Positions 33,104-43,583 are shown, numbered from the stretch's first letter. The stretch is DNA of 64,000 bases from Pedobacter endophyticus (GCF_015679185.1 NZ_CP064939.1:4712001-4776000); one strand, 5' to 3'. Translations and numbers: made by a program. The notes: generated by a model not told the origin, from the letters alone.

Positions 33104-36100
33104 ATGTCTTACAAAAAGGATAATAAATTAAAAAGCAATTTCACGTCCATTACCATTAGCCTGTCGTCTCCAGAGATTATTTTGGAACGCTCTAGCGGTG
33201 AGGTGTTGAAACCAGAAACCATTAACTACCGTACTTACAAACCTGAACGTGATGGTTTGTTCTGTGAGCGTATTTTTGGTCCGGTAAAAGATTACGAATG
33301 TCATTGCGGTAAATACAAACGTATCCGTTACAAGGGTATCGTTTGCGATCGTTGTGGTGTTGAAGTAACAGAAAAGAAAGTACGTCGTGAGCGTATGGGA
33401 CACATCGCTTTGGTGGTTCCTGTTGCGCACATCTGGTATTTCCGTTCTTTACCAAACAAAATCGGTTATTTATTAGGTTTACCTACTAAAAAACTCGATT
33501 TAATTATCTATTACGAGCGTTACGTAGTTATTCAATCGGGCTTAATGGCCGAAGAAGGTATCAACTATATGGACTTCTTAACCGAAGAAGAATATTTAGA
33601 TATCTTAGATAAATTACCTAAAGAAAACCAATACTTAGATGATAAAGACCCTAATAAATTCATCGCCAAAATGGGTGCTGAAGCATTAGAAGACTTATTA
33701 AAACGTATTGATTTAGATACTTTATCTTATGATTTACGTCACCAGGCAGCAAACGAAACATCTCAACAACGTAAAAATGAGGCCTTAAAACGTCTTCAGG
33801 TTGTAGAGGCTTTCCGTGGCGCTAATACACGTATCGAGAATCGCCCAGAGTGGATGATTGTAAAAATCGTTCCGGTTATTCCGCCAGAATTACGTCCGTT
33901 AGTACCATTAGAAGGTGGTCGTTTCGCTACTTCCGATTTAAATGATTTATACCGTCGTGTAATTATCCGTAACAATCGTTTAAAGCGTTTGATCGAGATC
34001 AAAGCACCAGAGGTAATTTTACGTAACGAGAAACGTATGCTGCAGGAAGCTGTAGATTCGTTGTTCGATAACTCACGTAAAGTAAACGCGGTAAAAACCG
34101 AGGGTAATCGTGCCTTAAAATCACTTTCAGATATTTTGAAAGGTAAACAAGGTCGTTTCCGTCAAAACTTACTAGGTAAACGTGTGGATTATTCAGCTCG
34201 TTCGGTAATTGTTGTAGGGCCTAGCCTTAAGTTACACGAGTGCGGTATTCCCAAAGATATGGCTGCTGAGCTTTACAAACCATTCATCATTCGTAAAATG
34301 ATTGAGCGTGGTGTGGTAAAAACAGTTAAATCTGCAAAGAAAATCGTTGATAGAAAAGATCCATTAGTTTGGGATATCTTAGAAAACGTATTGAAAGGTC
34401 ACCCGGTATTACTAAACCGTGCACCTACGCTACACAGACTCGGTATTCAGGCTTTCCAGCCAAAACTAATCGAAGGAAAAGCAATCCAGTTACACCCATT
34501 AGTTTGTACTGCATTCAACGCCGATTTTGATGGTGACCAGATGGCCGTGCACTTACCATTAGGTAATGCCGCAATTTTGGAAGCCCAAGTGTTAATGTTG
34601 GCTGCACACAACATCTTAAACCCTGCAAACGGTACACCAATTACAGTACCATCGCAGGATATGGTTTTGGGTCTTTATTACATTACTAAAGGCCGTAGAA
34701 CTGATGAAACAAGAGTGGTAAAAGGACAAGATTCTGCTTTCTATTCTCCAGAAGAGGTAATTATTGCCTACAACGAGAAAGAATTAGATCTTCATGCTTT
34801 CATTAAAGTAAGAGTTAACGTTAAGCAAAACGACGGTTCAATCGTTAATAAATTAACAGAAACTACAGTTGGTAGAGTATTATTTAACCAATTGGTTCCA
34901 GAAGAAGTAGGTTATATCAATGAATTATTAACTAAGAAATCGTTAAGAGATATTATCGGTGAGGTAGTTAAAATGACTGGTATGGCTCGTGCATCTCAAT
35001 TCTTGGATGATATAAAGGAATTAGGTTTCCGTATGGCATTCCAGGGAGGTTTATCGTTCAACTTACAAGACGTAAACATTCCGGTTGAGAAACACACTTT
35101 ATTAGAGCAAGCCGCTAACGAAGTTGAAGAGGTAAGAAACAACTATAACATGGGTTTCATTACCAACAACGAGCGTTACAACCAGATTATCGATATCTGG
35201 ACCCGTATCAACAACAGGTTAACCACTTTCGTAATGAACCAGTTATCATCAGATAACCAAGGTTTCAACTCGGTTTACATGATGCTTGATTCAGGAGCCC
35301 GTGGTTCTAAAGAGCAGATTCGTCAGCTTTGCGGAATGCGTGGTTTGATGGCGAAACCTCAAAAATCAGGTTCAGGTGGCGATATTATCGAAAACCCGAT
35401 TTTATCAAACTTTAAAGAAGGCTTATCCGTATTAGAGTACTTTATCTCTACCCACGGTGCTCGTAAAGGTTTGGCAGATACGGCGTTGAAAACGGCCGAT
35501 GCGGGTTACTTAACCCGTCGTTTACATGATGTTGCCCAAGATATGATTGTTAATGATGACGATTGTGGTACCTTAAGAGGTATGTACACTACCGCATTGA
35601 AAGATCAGGAAGATATTGTTGAGCCATTATACGAACGTATTTTAGGTCGTACTTCGTTACACGATGTATACAATCCGTTAAATAACGAGTTATTGGTTGC
35701 AGCAGGTCAGGATATTGATGAAGATGTAGCCAAAGCCATCGAAGAATCTCCGTTAGAGGGAATCGAAATTCGGTCGGTATTAACTTGCGAATCTAAACGT
35801 GGTGTTTGTGCATTATGTTACGGTCGTAACCTGGCATCTGGTAAACGTGTTCAGCGAGGTGAGGCAGTTGGTGTAATTGCAGCACAATCAATCGGTGAGC
35901 CGGGTACACAGTTAACACTTCGTACTTTCCACGTGGGTGGTACTGCATCCAACATTGCCGCAGAATCAAACATCGTAGCGAAATTTGATGGTGTTATCGA
36001 GTTTGAAAACATCCGTACGGTAGATACACAAACCGAAGATGGGACAGTGCAAGTTGTATTGGGCCGTTCAGGTGAGTTTAGAATTGTTGAGCCAGGAAGC

Positions 36101-37390
36101 GGTAGAGTTATCGTTACCAACAACATTCCTTATGGTGCGTTTCTATTTGTTAAAGAAGGCGATAAATTATCAAAAGGCGATAAAATCTGTTCGTGGGATC
36201 CGTACAACGCGGTTATCCTTTCGGAGTTTGCCGGTAAAGCACAATTTGATGCCATTATAGAAGGTGTTACCTTCCGTGAAGAATCAGATGAGCAAACTGG
36301 TCACCGTGAAAAAGTAATTATCGATACACGTGATAAAACCAAAAACCCATCCGTTCAAATCGTTGATAAGAAAGGTGAGTTCATCAAAGGTTATAACATT
36401 CCGGTAGGCGCCCACGTTTCAGTTGATGAAGGCGAGGCTATCCAAACCGGTCAGATTATTGCCAAAATACCTCGTGCAACTGGTAAAACCCGAGATATTA
36501 CCGGTGGTTTACCTCGTGTAACTGAGTTATTTGAGGCGCGTAATCCATCAAACCCAGCGGTAGTAACCGAAATTGATGGTGTAGTAACCTTAGGTGGTGT
36601 TAAACGTGGTAATCGCGAGATTACAATCGAATCGAAAGATGGTGAAATTAAAAAATACCTTGTTCCATTGTCTAAACACATCCTTGTACAGGATAATGAC
36701 TTTGTGAAAGCAGGTATGCCTTTATCAGATGGTTCAATTTCTCCGGCAGATATCTTATCAATTAAAGGCCCGGCAGCGGTTCAAGAATACTTAGTAAATG
36801 GTATTCAAGAAGTTTACCGTTTGCAAGGTGTGAAAATTAACGATAAGCACTTTGAGGTAATTGTTCACCAAATGATGCAGAAAGTTCACATCGAAGATCC
36901 GGGAGATACCATTTTCTTAGAGAACAACGCAGTAGATCGTTGGGATTTTGCAGACGAGAACGATGCCATGTACGACAAGAAAGTTGTTGAAGATGCAGGT
37001 GACTCAACTGATTTCAAGCCGGGTCAAATTGTATCATTGCGTAGATTAAGAGACGAAAATTCTCAATTGAAACGTAAAGATTTAAAACAGATTACGGTTA
37101 GAGATGCAAGACCAGCAACTGCAAGTTCTATCTTACAAGGTATTACACGTGCATCATTAGGTACTAAATCGTTCATTTCTGCGGCTTCGTTCCAAGAAAC
37201 TACGAAAGTATTAAATGAGGCAGCGATTGCAGGTAAACGCGATAATATGTTAGGCTTGAAAGAAAACGTGATCGTTGGTCACTTAATCCCTTCAGGTACT
37301 GGTGTACGTGGTTACGAAAGAATCATCGTTGGTTCGCAAGAAGAATACGATAAATTATTAGCTTCGAAACAAGAAGAAGTAGAAGCGTAA
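33104..37390 (+). CDS. rpoC: RNA polymerase beta-prime subunit
   Basis: 1428 residues. N-terminal zinc site CHCGKY...CDRCGVEV, catalytic motif NADFDGDQMAVH with Asp474, Asp476 and Asp478 holding the Mg ion, second zinc site CESKRGVCALCYG, and trigger-loop region GEPGTQLTLRTFHVGG. All parts are present and in frame. Follows rpoB across a heptad-repeat gap; ends with a strong terminator. Confidence 0.99.
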   Translation: MSYKKDNKLKSNFTSITISLSSPEIILERSSGEVLKPETINYRTYKPERDGLFCERIFGPVKDYECHCGKYKRIRYKGIVCDRCGVEVTEKKVRRERMGHIALVVPVAHIWYFRSLPNKIGYLLGLPTKKLDLIIYYERYVVIQSGLMAEEGINYMDFLTEEEYLDILDKLPKENQYLDDKDPNKFIAKMGAEALEDLLKRIDLDTLSYDLRHQAANETSQQRKNEALKRLQVVEAFRGANTRIENRPEWMIVKIVPVIPPELRPLVPLEGGRFATSDLNDLYRRVIIRNNRLKRLIEIKAPEVILRNEKRMLQEAVDSLFDNSRKVNAVKTEGNRALKSLSDILKGKQGRFRQNLLGKRVDYSARSVIVVGPSLKLHECGIPKDMAAELYKPFIIRKMIERGVVKTVKSAKKIVDRKDPLVWDILENVLKGHPVLLNRAPTLHRLGIQAFQPKLIEGKAIQLHPLVCTAFNADFDGDQMAVHLPLGNAAILEAQVLMLAAHNILNPANGTPITVPSQDMVLGLYYITKGRRTDETRVVKGQDSAFYSPEEVIIAYNEKELDLHAFIKVRVNVKQNDGSIVNKLTETTVGRVLFNQLVPEEVGYINELLTKKSLRDIIGEVVKMTGMARASQFLDDIKELGFRMAFQGGLSFNLQDVNIPVEKHTLLEQAANEVEEVRNNYNMGFITNNERYNQIIDIWTRINNRLTTFVMNQLSSDNQGFNSVYMMLDSGARGSKEQIRQLCGMRGLMAKPQKSGSGGDIIENPILSNFKEGLSVLEYFISTHGARKGLADTALKTADAGYLTRRLHDVAQDMIVNDDDCGTLRGMYTTALKDQEDIVEPLYERILGRTSLHDVYNPLNNELLVAAGQDIDEDVAKAIEESPLEGIEIRSVLTCESKRGVCALCYGRNLASGKRVQRGEAVGVIAAQSIGEPGTQLTLRTFHVGGTASNIAAESNIVAKFDGVIEFENIRTVDTQTEDGTVQVVLGRSGEFRIVEPGSGRVIVTNNIPYGAFLFVKEGDKLSKGDKICSWDPYNAVILSEFAGKAQFDAIIEGVTFREESDEQTGHREKVIIDTRDKTKNPSVQIVDKKGEFIKGYNIPVGAHVSVDEGEAIQTGQIIAKIPRATGKTRDITGGLPRVTELFEARNPSNPAVVTEIDGVVTLGGVKRGNREITIESKDGEIKKYLVPLSKHILVQDNDFVKAGMPLSDGSISPADILSIKGPAAVQEYLVNGIQEVYRLQGVKINDKHFEVIVHQMMQKVHIEDPGDTIFLENNAVDRWDFADENDAMYDKKVVEDAGDSTDFKPGQIVSLRRLRDENSQLKRKDLKQITVRDARPATASSILQGITRASLGTKSFISAASFQETTKVLNEAAIAGKRDNMLGLKENVIVGHLIPSGTGVRGYERIIVGSQEEYDKLLASKQEEVEA

Positions 37391-37408
37391 GCATATCGAA
37401 AACCATAT

Positions 37409-37446
37409 AAAAAGGGTTGTTTCCAAAAGAAACAACCCTTTTTTGT
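37409..37446 (+). terminator. terminator of the rplK-rpoC operon
   Basis: Stem AAAAGGGTTGTTTC / GAAACAACCCTTTT with a short loop and a T run, 19 bp after rpoC. Confidence 0.92.
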
Positions 37447-37600
37447 TACGCGTAATTTGCCTGAGTTGTCATCCTGAGGCACGAAGGATCCCCAAGCGAT
37501 GTAACACTGAACGCCAACAACCCACTGCCAAAAAGAGGGTGGAGTGAGTGGGAAAGGACGGTACCCTATAGGAAACAGATTTCTCCTCGTTCCTTGTCGA

Positions 37601-37618
37601 ATCCGATAGCGATCGGAT
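37601..37618. repeat. 18-bp inverted repeat ATCCGATAGCGATCGGAT
   Basis: Near-perfect palindrome; sister copy at 7075-7092. It is followed within 16 bp by a member of the GTCATCCGATGAATA family that shares the ATCCGAT core, so the two types appear related. Confidence 0.8.
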
Positions 37619-37633
37619 GACGTACATTGTCTA

Positions 37634-37678
37634 GTCATCCGATGAATATCTGCGACTGGCTATTATTCATCGGATGAC
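37634..37678. repeat. REP-like inverted repeat, family GTCATCCGATGAATA, copy 3
   Basis: Arms identical to those at 1145 and 1239; the loop sequence differs. It ends 51 bp before the start of the small gene at 37730. Confidence 0.85.
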
Positions 37679-37729
37679 TAACTTTTTCATTTGGAATAAA
37701 TTTTGTAGCTTTAATAAAAAACTAAACAT

Positions 37730-37996
37730 TTGATTGTTACCGAAATACAACTTTTTCAAATATTAAAAGCAAAGCTCGGAGAGAAAGAAGCCGAGCAATT
37801 GGTTGCTTTCGTAAAAGAAGAAGTAAAAACCGAGTTTGATAACAAACGCGAGATTTTGGCCACGAAGGATGATATCGCTAATACAAATCAAGCATTGGCT
37901 AATACTAAAGCTAATATCATAAAATGGATGTTTATTTTTTCGGTCGGTCAAATTGCTGTCTCCGTTGGAGTAATTGCGATGTTTATTGATAAATAG
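37730..37996 (+). CDS. small coiled-coil membrane protein (CCDC90/DUF1640-like)
   Basis: 88 residues from TTG at 37730; no upstream ATG is in frame. The N-terminal segment (QLFQILKAKLGEKEAEQLVAFV) is followed by a charged coiled coil with ATKDDIANTNQAL repeats and one C-terminal transmembrane helix (about 65-84). That arrangement matches small bacterial relatives of CCDC90/DUF1640. Its function is unknown. It is flanked on both sides by REP-like elements. Confidence 0.65.
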   Translation: MIVTEIQLFQILKAKLGEKEAEQLVAFVKEEVKTEFDNKREILATKDDIANTNQALANTKANIIKWMFIFSVGQIAVSVGVIAMFIDK

Positions 37997-38388
37997 ACAG
38001 AAGAACAGGCGATACCACTTTTTTACCGTCATTCGACTGGCATAGGAGTCAACCTTAAGAAGCATCTTTTCATCCAAACGCCAACCACTAATTACAAAGA
38101 TCTCTCCGTTTCAGTCGAGATGACGGCGGAGCGAATCGTCTTTTCGAGCGCAGCCGAGAAATCTTTAAGTTCAAATTGTGCCAGCAGGTTCACTGACATC
38201 TCGTTCCTCGTCGAAATGTCGTGCACTGGCTGGTCATCCGATGAATATAGGCAACCCGTTATTATTTATCAAATGACTAAATACCAATAATTTCTCCATC
38301 AATATCGTTACAATCTATCAAACGTTTGCGTATCGATACCATTTTAATCTCCTGAATTTATTTCGATTGCTTTCATTAACTTAGGTTT
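37997..38388. other. 392-bp intergenic region with repeat remnants
   Basis: No gene. It has fragments of the GTCGAGATGACGG / CCGAGAAATCTTT repeat type at about 38115-38165, CTCGTCGAAATGTCG near 38205-38221, and a decayed GTCATCCGATGAATA element at 38233-38277. The leader of the gene at 38389 lies at its right end. Confidence 0.6.
38233..38277. repeat. decayed REP-like element, family GTCATCCGATGAATA, copy 4
   Basis: The left arm is exact, while the right arm has mismatches (TATTTATCAAATGAC). This is an older copy of the family at 1145, 1239 and 37634. Confidence 0.7.
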
Positions 38389-40122
38389 ATGAAGTATTTA
38401 TTGATGATTTTAGTAATGGGCTGTAGCCTATCGGGCTTCGCTCAAGATGCAAGCATAGCCATTCAAAAATCGAAGCTGCCCGATAAAGAGAGCTTGAACA
38501 AACAATGGGCAAATACCGCCGACGGCTTAAATATCAGTTTTGCAAACAGTAATGTTCGGTTTGCAAAAGAAATACCTCCAGCAGTTCAACATCAACAGTC
38601 GTGGTCAACCACAGCGTGGAAAGGCGAAAAAATACACACCCAACTTTTGCTTTGGGCAAAGGAATCTGTCGCTAAGCTCAGCATAGAAGTTTCCGATTTA
38701 AAGGATGAACAGGGCAACAGTATTGAAAAAGAAAATATCTCTACCGGGGCAATTAAATATGTAATTACCGATGAATTTAAAAACGGCTGTGGTTACCGCA
38801 AACCTGCAGACTTTGATTCATCGTACGTTGCCGATTTAATTGATACCAAAACGAAAACAATTGTTATCGATGCCAAAAATACCCAGCCCGTTTGGCTCAG
38901 TATAACCGTTCCTACAAATACAAAAACAGGAATTTACTCAGGTACGATTCAAGTTAACGGCCAAAAGGAGTACAAGCTGCCAGTTAAAATTCGGGTGTTG
39001 GATAGAACATTGCCTCCACCAAGTGCGTGGAAATACGACTTAGATTTGTGGCAACACCCTGCAGCCATTGCGAGGGTGCATCAGGTAAAATTATGGAGTG
39101 ATGAACACTTCGCACTAATGAAGCCTTATTATGTGATGTTGGCCAATGCCGGGCAAAAAACCATCACAGCCAGTATTGTCGATGAGCCTTGGGGGCATCA
39201 AACGTACGACGATTACCCGAGCTTAGTTAAATGGACGAAGAAAAAAGACGGCAGTTGGATGTACGATTACAGCTTGTTTGATAAATACGTCGCTTTTGTA
39301 ATGACTACGGGCATCGATAAAAACATTAACTGTTACAGCATGGTGCCGTGGAAAATTGCTTTTACCTATTGGGACGAAGCATTGCAAAAGCAAGCCTTGT
39401 TTACCGACGCCATTGGAACTCCTGCTTATAATGTTTTTTGGAAAACAATGCTAACCGACTTTACTAAACATTTGAAAGCGAAAAACTGGTTTGCAAAAAC
39501 ATATATTGCCATGGACGAACGCCCGATGGAGGCCATGCAGGCTGTAATCAAACTTTTAAAAAGCGTCGATCCAAAATGGAAAGTTGCCTTAGCGGGAGAG
39601 TATCATCAAGAGATAGAAGCAGATATCGACAATTACTGTATCGCCTCACGGTTCGAGTTTCCTGCGGATATATTGCAGAAACGCAAGCAACAAGGCAAAA
39701 CCAGTACCTGGTATACGTGCTGTACAGAGCCTTATCCAAATGCATTTAGCTTTTCTTCGCCCGCCGAACAGGTATGGATGGGCTGGTATACCGCAAACAA
39801 AAATATGGATGGTTATGTGCGTTGGGCCTTTAATAGCTGGACAAAAAACCCGTTAGCCGACACTCGTTTTACCGCCTGGCCAGCCGGTGATACCTATATG
39901 ATTTATCCTGGGCCATTAACATCTGTAAGATTTGAGAAGTTGATAGAAGGGGGACAAGACTTCGAGAAGATTAAGCAACTACAGGCGCTTTACGCCAAAA
40001 CCAGCAATACCTCGGCACTTAACGAGCTAAATGAGGCATTAGGAAACTTCGAGATAAAAAATTTATCAACTATTACCGCCGCCGATATGCTGCAACGTGT
40101 AAAACCATTATTAAATAAGTAG
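38389..40122 (+). CDS. secreted GH123-like glycoside hydrolase (DUF4091)
   Basis: 577 residues with a signal peptide ending in GFAQ. An N-terminal beta-sandwich (about 50-205) is followed by a TIM-barrel-like domain with IVDEPWG and the Asp376-Glu377 pair in YIAMDERP, the position of the DE catalytic pair in GH123, and a C-terminal part with MIYPGPLTSVRFEKLIEGGQD. GH123 enzymes are N-acetyl-beta-galactosaminidases using substrate-assisted catalysis; the exact sugar is not proven here. No SusC/SusD pair is next to it, so it is not within a polysaccharide locus. Confidence 0.8.
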   Translation: MKYLLMILVMGCSLSGFAQDASIAIQKSKLPDKESLNKQWANTADGLNISFANSNVRFAKEIPPAVQHQQSWSTTAWKGEKIHTQLLLWAKESVAKLSIEVSDLKDEQGNSIEKENISTGAIKYVITDEFKNGCGYRKPADFDSSYVADLIDTKTKTIVIDAKNTQPVWLSITVPTNTKTGIYSGTIQVNGQKEYKLPVKIRVLDRTLPPPSAWKYDLDLWQHPAAIARVHQVKLWSDEHFALMKPYYVMLANAGQKTITASIVDEPWGHQTYDDYPSLVKWTKKKDGSWMYDYSLFDKYVAFVMTTGIDKNINCYSMVPWKIAFTYWDEALQKQALFTDAIGTPAYNVFWKTMLTDFTKHLKAKNWFAKTYIAMDERPMEAMQAVIKLLKSVDPKWKVALAGEYHQEIEADIDNYCIASRFEFPADILQKRKQQGKTSTWYTCCTEPYPNAFSFSSPAEQVWMGWYTANKNMDGYVRWAFNSWTKNPLADTRFTAWPAGDTYMIYPGPLTSVRFEKLIEGGQDFEKIKQLQALYAKTSNTSALNELNEALGNFEIKNLSTITAADMLQRVKPLLNK

Positions 40123-40280
40123 TTACATTTTTGATGAGTGAAGAACTTTTGAAGTCATTAAATGAGTCGCCTCATTCAACAAAACGCCTATGCACGACGT
40201 AGTAACATGATCTTAAAAATTTCTTAATAAAGATGGGTTAATTACGCCGTTCGTTACTCAAGATTCTTTACTTTTGATTT

Positions 40281-40592
40281 ATGGAAGAGCAACAAAACGA
40301 AAATCAATTAAATATCGAATTATCTGAAGAGATAGCAGAGGGAATTTTTTCTAACCTTGCCATCATCACGCATTCAAATACTGAGTTTGTACTCGATTTT
40401 ATTCGCGTAATGCCCGGCATACCAAAGGCCAAAGTTAAATCGAGAATTATTTTAACACCTGAACATGCAAAGCGACTGTTAAACGCTCTGGACGATAACA
40501 TCCAAAAGTTTGAAGCTGTAAACGGACGCATTAAAGCACAAGATGAACCTCCGTTCCCGATGGGCTTTGGCGGCCCCACGGCCCAAGCGTAA
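40281..40592 (+). CDS. DUF3467 family protein
   Basis: 103 residues starting MEEQQNENQLNIELSEEIAE. The segment GIFSNLAIITHSNTEFVLDF followed by SRIILTPEHAKRLLNALDDN is the DUF3467 core, a small family widespread in Bacteroidota and without a proven role. No signal or membrane segment. It may act as a cytoplasmic dimer. Upstream of the FadL/SGNH pair, which has its own promoter. Confidence 0.88.
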   Translation: MEEQQNENQLNIELSEEIAEGIFSNLAIITHSNTEFVLDFIRVMPGIPKAKVKSRIILTPEHAKRLLNALDDNIQKFEAVNGRIKAQDEPPFPMGFGGPTAQA

Positions 40593-40619
40593 GCCGGCAT
40601 AAATTCTTACAAACAAATA

Positions 40620-40651
40620 TTTGCTTACTATGTTAGCATAGCATACATTTG
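40620..40651 (+). promoter_or_regulatory. promoter of the fadL-type gene
   Basis: TTTG at 40620, 20-bp spacer, TACATTTG at 40644: a full match to the Bacteroidota promoter consensus, 18 bp before the start codon. Confidence 0.82.
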
Positions 40652-40669
40652 TATTATAACCATATATAA

Positions 40670-41893
40670 ATGAAAAAAATTTTATTGAGCGCATTACTTT
40701 CTGCCCCATTATGGGTTTTTGGGCAGGGTTTCCAGGTTAACTTACAAGGACAAAAGCAAATCGGAATGGCGGGCGCAGGGTCCGCTTTGGCTTTAGATGA
40801 GGCTTCCGTTTTTTACAACCCCGGAGCTGTAGCTTTTTTAGAGAAAAACTCCATTTCAGCAGGCGTAAATCCTTTACTATTTAAGTCCGCATTTAAACAA
40901 AGCGGATCAAACATCACCGAGAACGTAAAAAATAAGATTGCACCGCCATTTGAGGCTTATGCCGTTTGGGGGCCAAAATCAAACAAATGGAAGCTGGGCT
41001 TGGGCGTTTATACCCCATTTGGTGGCTTGGTAGATTGGGGCAACGATTGGTCGGGCAGATACGCCTTAACTTCGTTAAACTTAAAGGCTATTTACTTTCA
41101 GCCCACCTTGAGTATTAAAATTACCGATCGCATCGGTATCGGCGCTGGTTTCGTTTACAATCATGGCGAAGTAAACCTGCAAAGAGCGCTCCCGGTTAAT
41201 TATCCCGATGGAAGATCAGGCCATGTTACATTAGATGGAACAGGAAAAGGTTACGGCTGGAACGCAGGTCTATACATTAAAACCCTGAGCGATATTTCAT
41301 TCGCCATCGTACATAAATCCAAAGTGAACACCAAATTAGATGGTGGAACTGCAGAGTTCGACGTTCCAGAATCGTTAAGAACCTCCTTTCCTGCCGGCAA
41401 CACCTTTAATGCCGAATTGCCATTACCGTCTACAACCTCATTGGGCGTAGGGATACCGCTTTCCAAAAGCACCGTATTAGCTTTCGATGCAAGTTGGGTA
41501 CAATGGCGTGTTTATCAGGAGCTCGCTTTTGATTATGCAACCAATACTCCAGCGTTGGCCGATACGAGGTCGGCACGCAACTACCGCGATGGATCATCAT
41601 TTAAGTTAGGGATAAATCATCAGGCTTCAGAAAAACTAGCACTTAGGGCAGGAGTTGGCTATGCATTTAGCCCGGTTCAAGACGGTTATGTAACCCCCGA
41701 AGCACCCGACGCCGATCGCTACATTTTGAGTGCGGGTGTAGGTTACGCACCATCAAGCCACTTTGAGGTAAATGCTTCCTTCTTTTTCGAGGATGTTAAA
41801 TCGAGAAAACAAAAGAATATTGAGACAGGATTAGATGGAACTTTCAAAACATTGGTTTACGCACCCGGTCTTTCATTAACTTATAAATGGTAG
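40670..41893 (+). CDS. OmpP1/FadL-family outer-membrane transporter
   Basis: 407 residues with a signal peptide ending in VFGQ. The N-terminal plug segment QGFQVNLQGQKQIGMAGAG, SALALDEASVFYNPGA and the series of barrel strands ending SLTYKW are hallmarks of the FadL family, which carries hydrophobic compounds such as long-chain fatty acids across the outer membrane. The terminal W/F-type residue suits Bam-dependent insertion. Its stop is 11 bp before the start of the SGNH lipoprotein, so they form an operon from the promoter at 40620. Confidence 0.9.
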   Translation: MKKILLSALLSAPLWVFGQGFQVNLQGQKQIGMAGAGSALALDEASVFYNPGAVAFLEKNSISAGVNPLLFKSAFKQSGSNITENVKNKIAPPFEAYAVWGPKSNKWKLGLGVYTPFGGLVDWGNDWSGRYALTSLNLKAIYFQPTLSIKITDRIGIGAGFVYNHGEVNLQRALPVNYPDGRSGHVTLDGTGKGYGWNAGLYIKTLSDISFAIVHKSKVNTKLDGGTAEFDVPESLRTSFPAGNTFNAELPLPSTTSLGVGIPLSKSTVLAFDASWVQWRVYQELAFDYATNTPALADTRSARNYRDGSSFKLGINHQASEKLALRAGVGYAFSPVQDGYVTPEAPDADRYILSAGVGYAPSSHFEVNASFFFEDVKSRKQKNIETGLDGTFKTLVYAPGLSLTYKW

Positions 41894-41904
41894 GAGAAAA
41901 CAAC

Positions 41905-43203
41905 ATGAAAAAAATTATATTAAATAGTCTTGTTGCTGCATCCCTATTATTTGCAGCATCATGTAAGCCCGAAATAGATACACCCGCCGGAACTACCGCA
42001 GGTAACGCTAATTTTAGCAAGTATATTGCAGTTGGTAATTCGTTAACCGCAGGTTTTGCTGATGGTGGATTATATCTGGAAGGACAAAAAGCTGCTTATC
42101 CAAATTTGCTTGCAGCAAAAATGGCATCAGTTGGCGGCGGCAATTTCACATCACCGTTTTTTACTGATGCGCAATCAAATGGCTCAGGGTATTTAACATT
42201 GTCGGCTTTGGTTAACGGAACACCAACATTAACAAATGTAACGGATAAACTAGCTTATATAGACCCAACCCATTTGGCGAAATATAGTGGCGAAGTTCAA
42301 AACCTGGGTATTCCGGGCATGCGTGTCGACTTAGCATTTGCAGCGCCGTATAGTGCTGCTAACCCTTACATGGAGCGTTTATTAACAGGTACCCAGGTAG
42401 GCACAACAACATATTTTCAGTTTATACAAGGCAGGAGCCATACTTTTTTCTCAATTTGGCTTGGAAATAATGATGCGTTGGGTTGGGCAACAAATGGTGG
42501 CGTAACCAGCGATGCCACTAATGTTTTAACTGATAAATCTACGTTCGCCTTATTATATTCTAATTTGCTGAATGCGTTAACGGCCAATGGACAGAAAGGC
42601 GTTGTAGCAACCATACCAGATGTAACAGCCATACCTTACTTTAATACCGTTACCGTTGCGGCCTTATTGAATGCCGCAAAGGCGATTAACCCTGCGGCCA
42701 CTACAATTTATATCAGAACGGGCGCTGGCACAGTAAGAGCAGCAACAGCTGACGATTTGATTCGCTTACCATTTCAATCATCAGGATTGTTTGGCGTTCC
42801 TAACCCAGCCCTGGGCGGTGCACCTTATGGCTTACATCCTGCAAACCCGATTGCCAATAACTGGGTATTGGATAAAGATGAAATTGTTAAAGTGAAAGAT
42901 TATGTGAACAGTTATAACAGCAGTATAAAATCGCTGGCCAATAGCAAAGGGCTTGCGGTTGCCGATACTTACAGTTATTTAAATTTAGTTAAAGTAGGCG
43001 TTGCCGTTCAAGGTGTAAATGTTAATTCTGCATTTATTACCGGCGGAGCATTCTCTTTAGATGGCGTGCATTTAACGCCTCGTGGAAACGCTATAATTGG
43101 CAATGTATTTATCGATGCCATTAACGCAAAGTACGGTTCTACTATCCCAACAATAGATATTACTCAATACAGGGGAGTAAAATTTCCAGACGACAAGAAA
43201 TAA
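41905..43203 (+). CDS. SGNH/GDSL-type hydrolase lipoprotein
   Basis: A frame opens at 41887 overlapping the previous stop, but ATG 41905 (MKKIILNSLV) directly precedes the signal peptide; 432 residues. Lipobox FAASC gives a lipidated Cys. Block I is YIAVGNSLTAGF (GNSL in place of GDSL, with the nucleophile Ser), then SIWLGNNDALG (block III Asn) and DGVHLTPRGNAI (block V Asp-His). It is an esterase or lipase-like enzyme at the outer membrane. The partnership with a FadL transporter suggests lipid ester hydrolysis coupled to uptake, an inference from operon structure. Confidence 0.88.
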   Translation: MKKIILNSLVAASLLFAASCKPEIDTPAGTTAGNANFSKYIAVGNSLTAGFADGGLYLEGQKAAYPNLLAAKMASVGGGNFTSPFFTDAQSNGSGYLTLSALVNGTPTLTNVTDKLAYIDPTHLAKYSGEVQNLGIPGMRVDLAFAAPYSAANPYMERLLTGTQVGTTTYFQFIQGRSHTFFSIWLGNNDALGWATNGGVTSDATNVLTDKSTFALLYSNLLNALTANGQKGVVATIPDVTAIPYFNTVTVAALLNAAKAINPAATTIYIRTGAGTVRAATADDLIRLPFQSSGLFGVPNPALGGAPYGLHPANPIANNWVLDKDEIVKVKDYVNSYNSSIKSLANSKGLAVADTYSYLNLVKVGVAVQGVNVNSAFITGGAFSLDGVHLTPRGNAIIGNVFIDAINAKYGSTIPTIDITQYRGVKFPDDKK

Positions 43204-43218
43204 ATCAAGCGTTTTTGA

Positions 43219-43254
43219 AAAAAGGGGGTTGGCCAAAGTCAAGCCCCTTTTTTT
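43219..43254 (+). terminator. Rho-independent terminator
   Basis: Stem AAAGGGGGTTG / CAAGCCCCTTT with one mismatch and an 8-nt loop, flanked by A and T runs; just after the SGNH gene. Confidence 0.8.
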
Positions 43255-43491
43255 GTTATCACGGAAGAAATCTTCAATGTATTGAAGGACTGTTTTAGGC
43301 ATTTGATTAACCATCACATCACCCTTCCCGATACTCGGGATGTGGGCCTTTATAGCAAGAAAGATGCTGAACTAAATTCAGCAGGACGGAACGGCTAAGC
43401 AAGGCGGTTAAAACAGCCGTTTCTTAAAAATAGTAGTTAAAAAACTCCATAGTTTCTATTTTTTAAACGGGTAACATTTACGGAATATTTG

Positions 43492-43510
43492 TCGTAGCGA
43501 GACGCTACGA
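43492..43510. repeat. palindrome TCGTAGCGAGACGCTACGA, copy 1
   Basis: 8-bp arms TCGTAGCG / CGCTACGA with a 3-nt centre; an identical copy lies 92 bp downstream. Intergenic. Confidence 0.9.
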
Positions 43511-43583
43511 CGGGGATTAGATGCTGCATTTGTGCATAGAATCAACTTGGGCTGATGCTCATTGTTAAATTAATTCATCTATG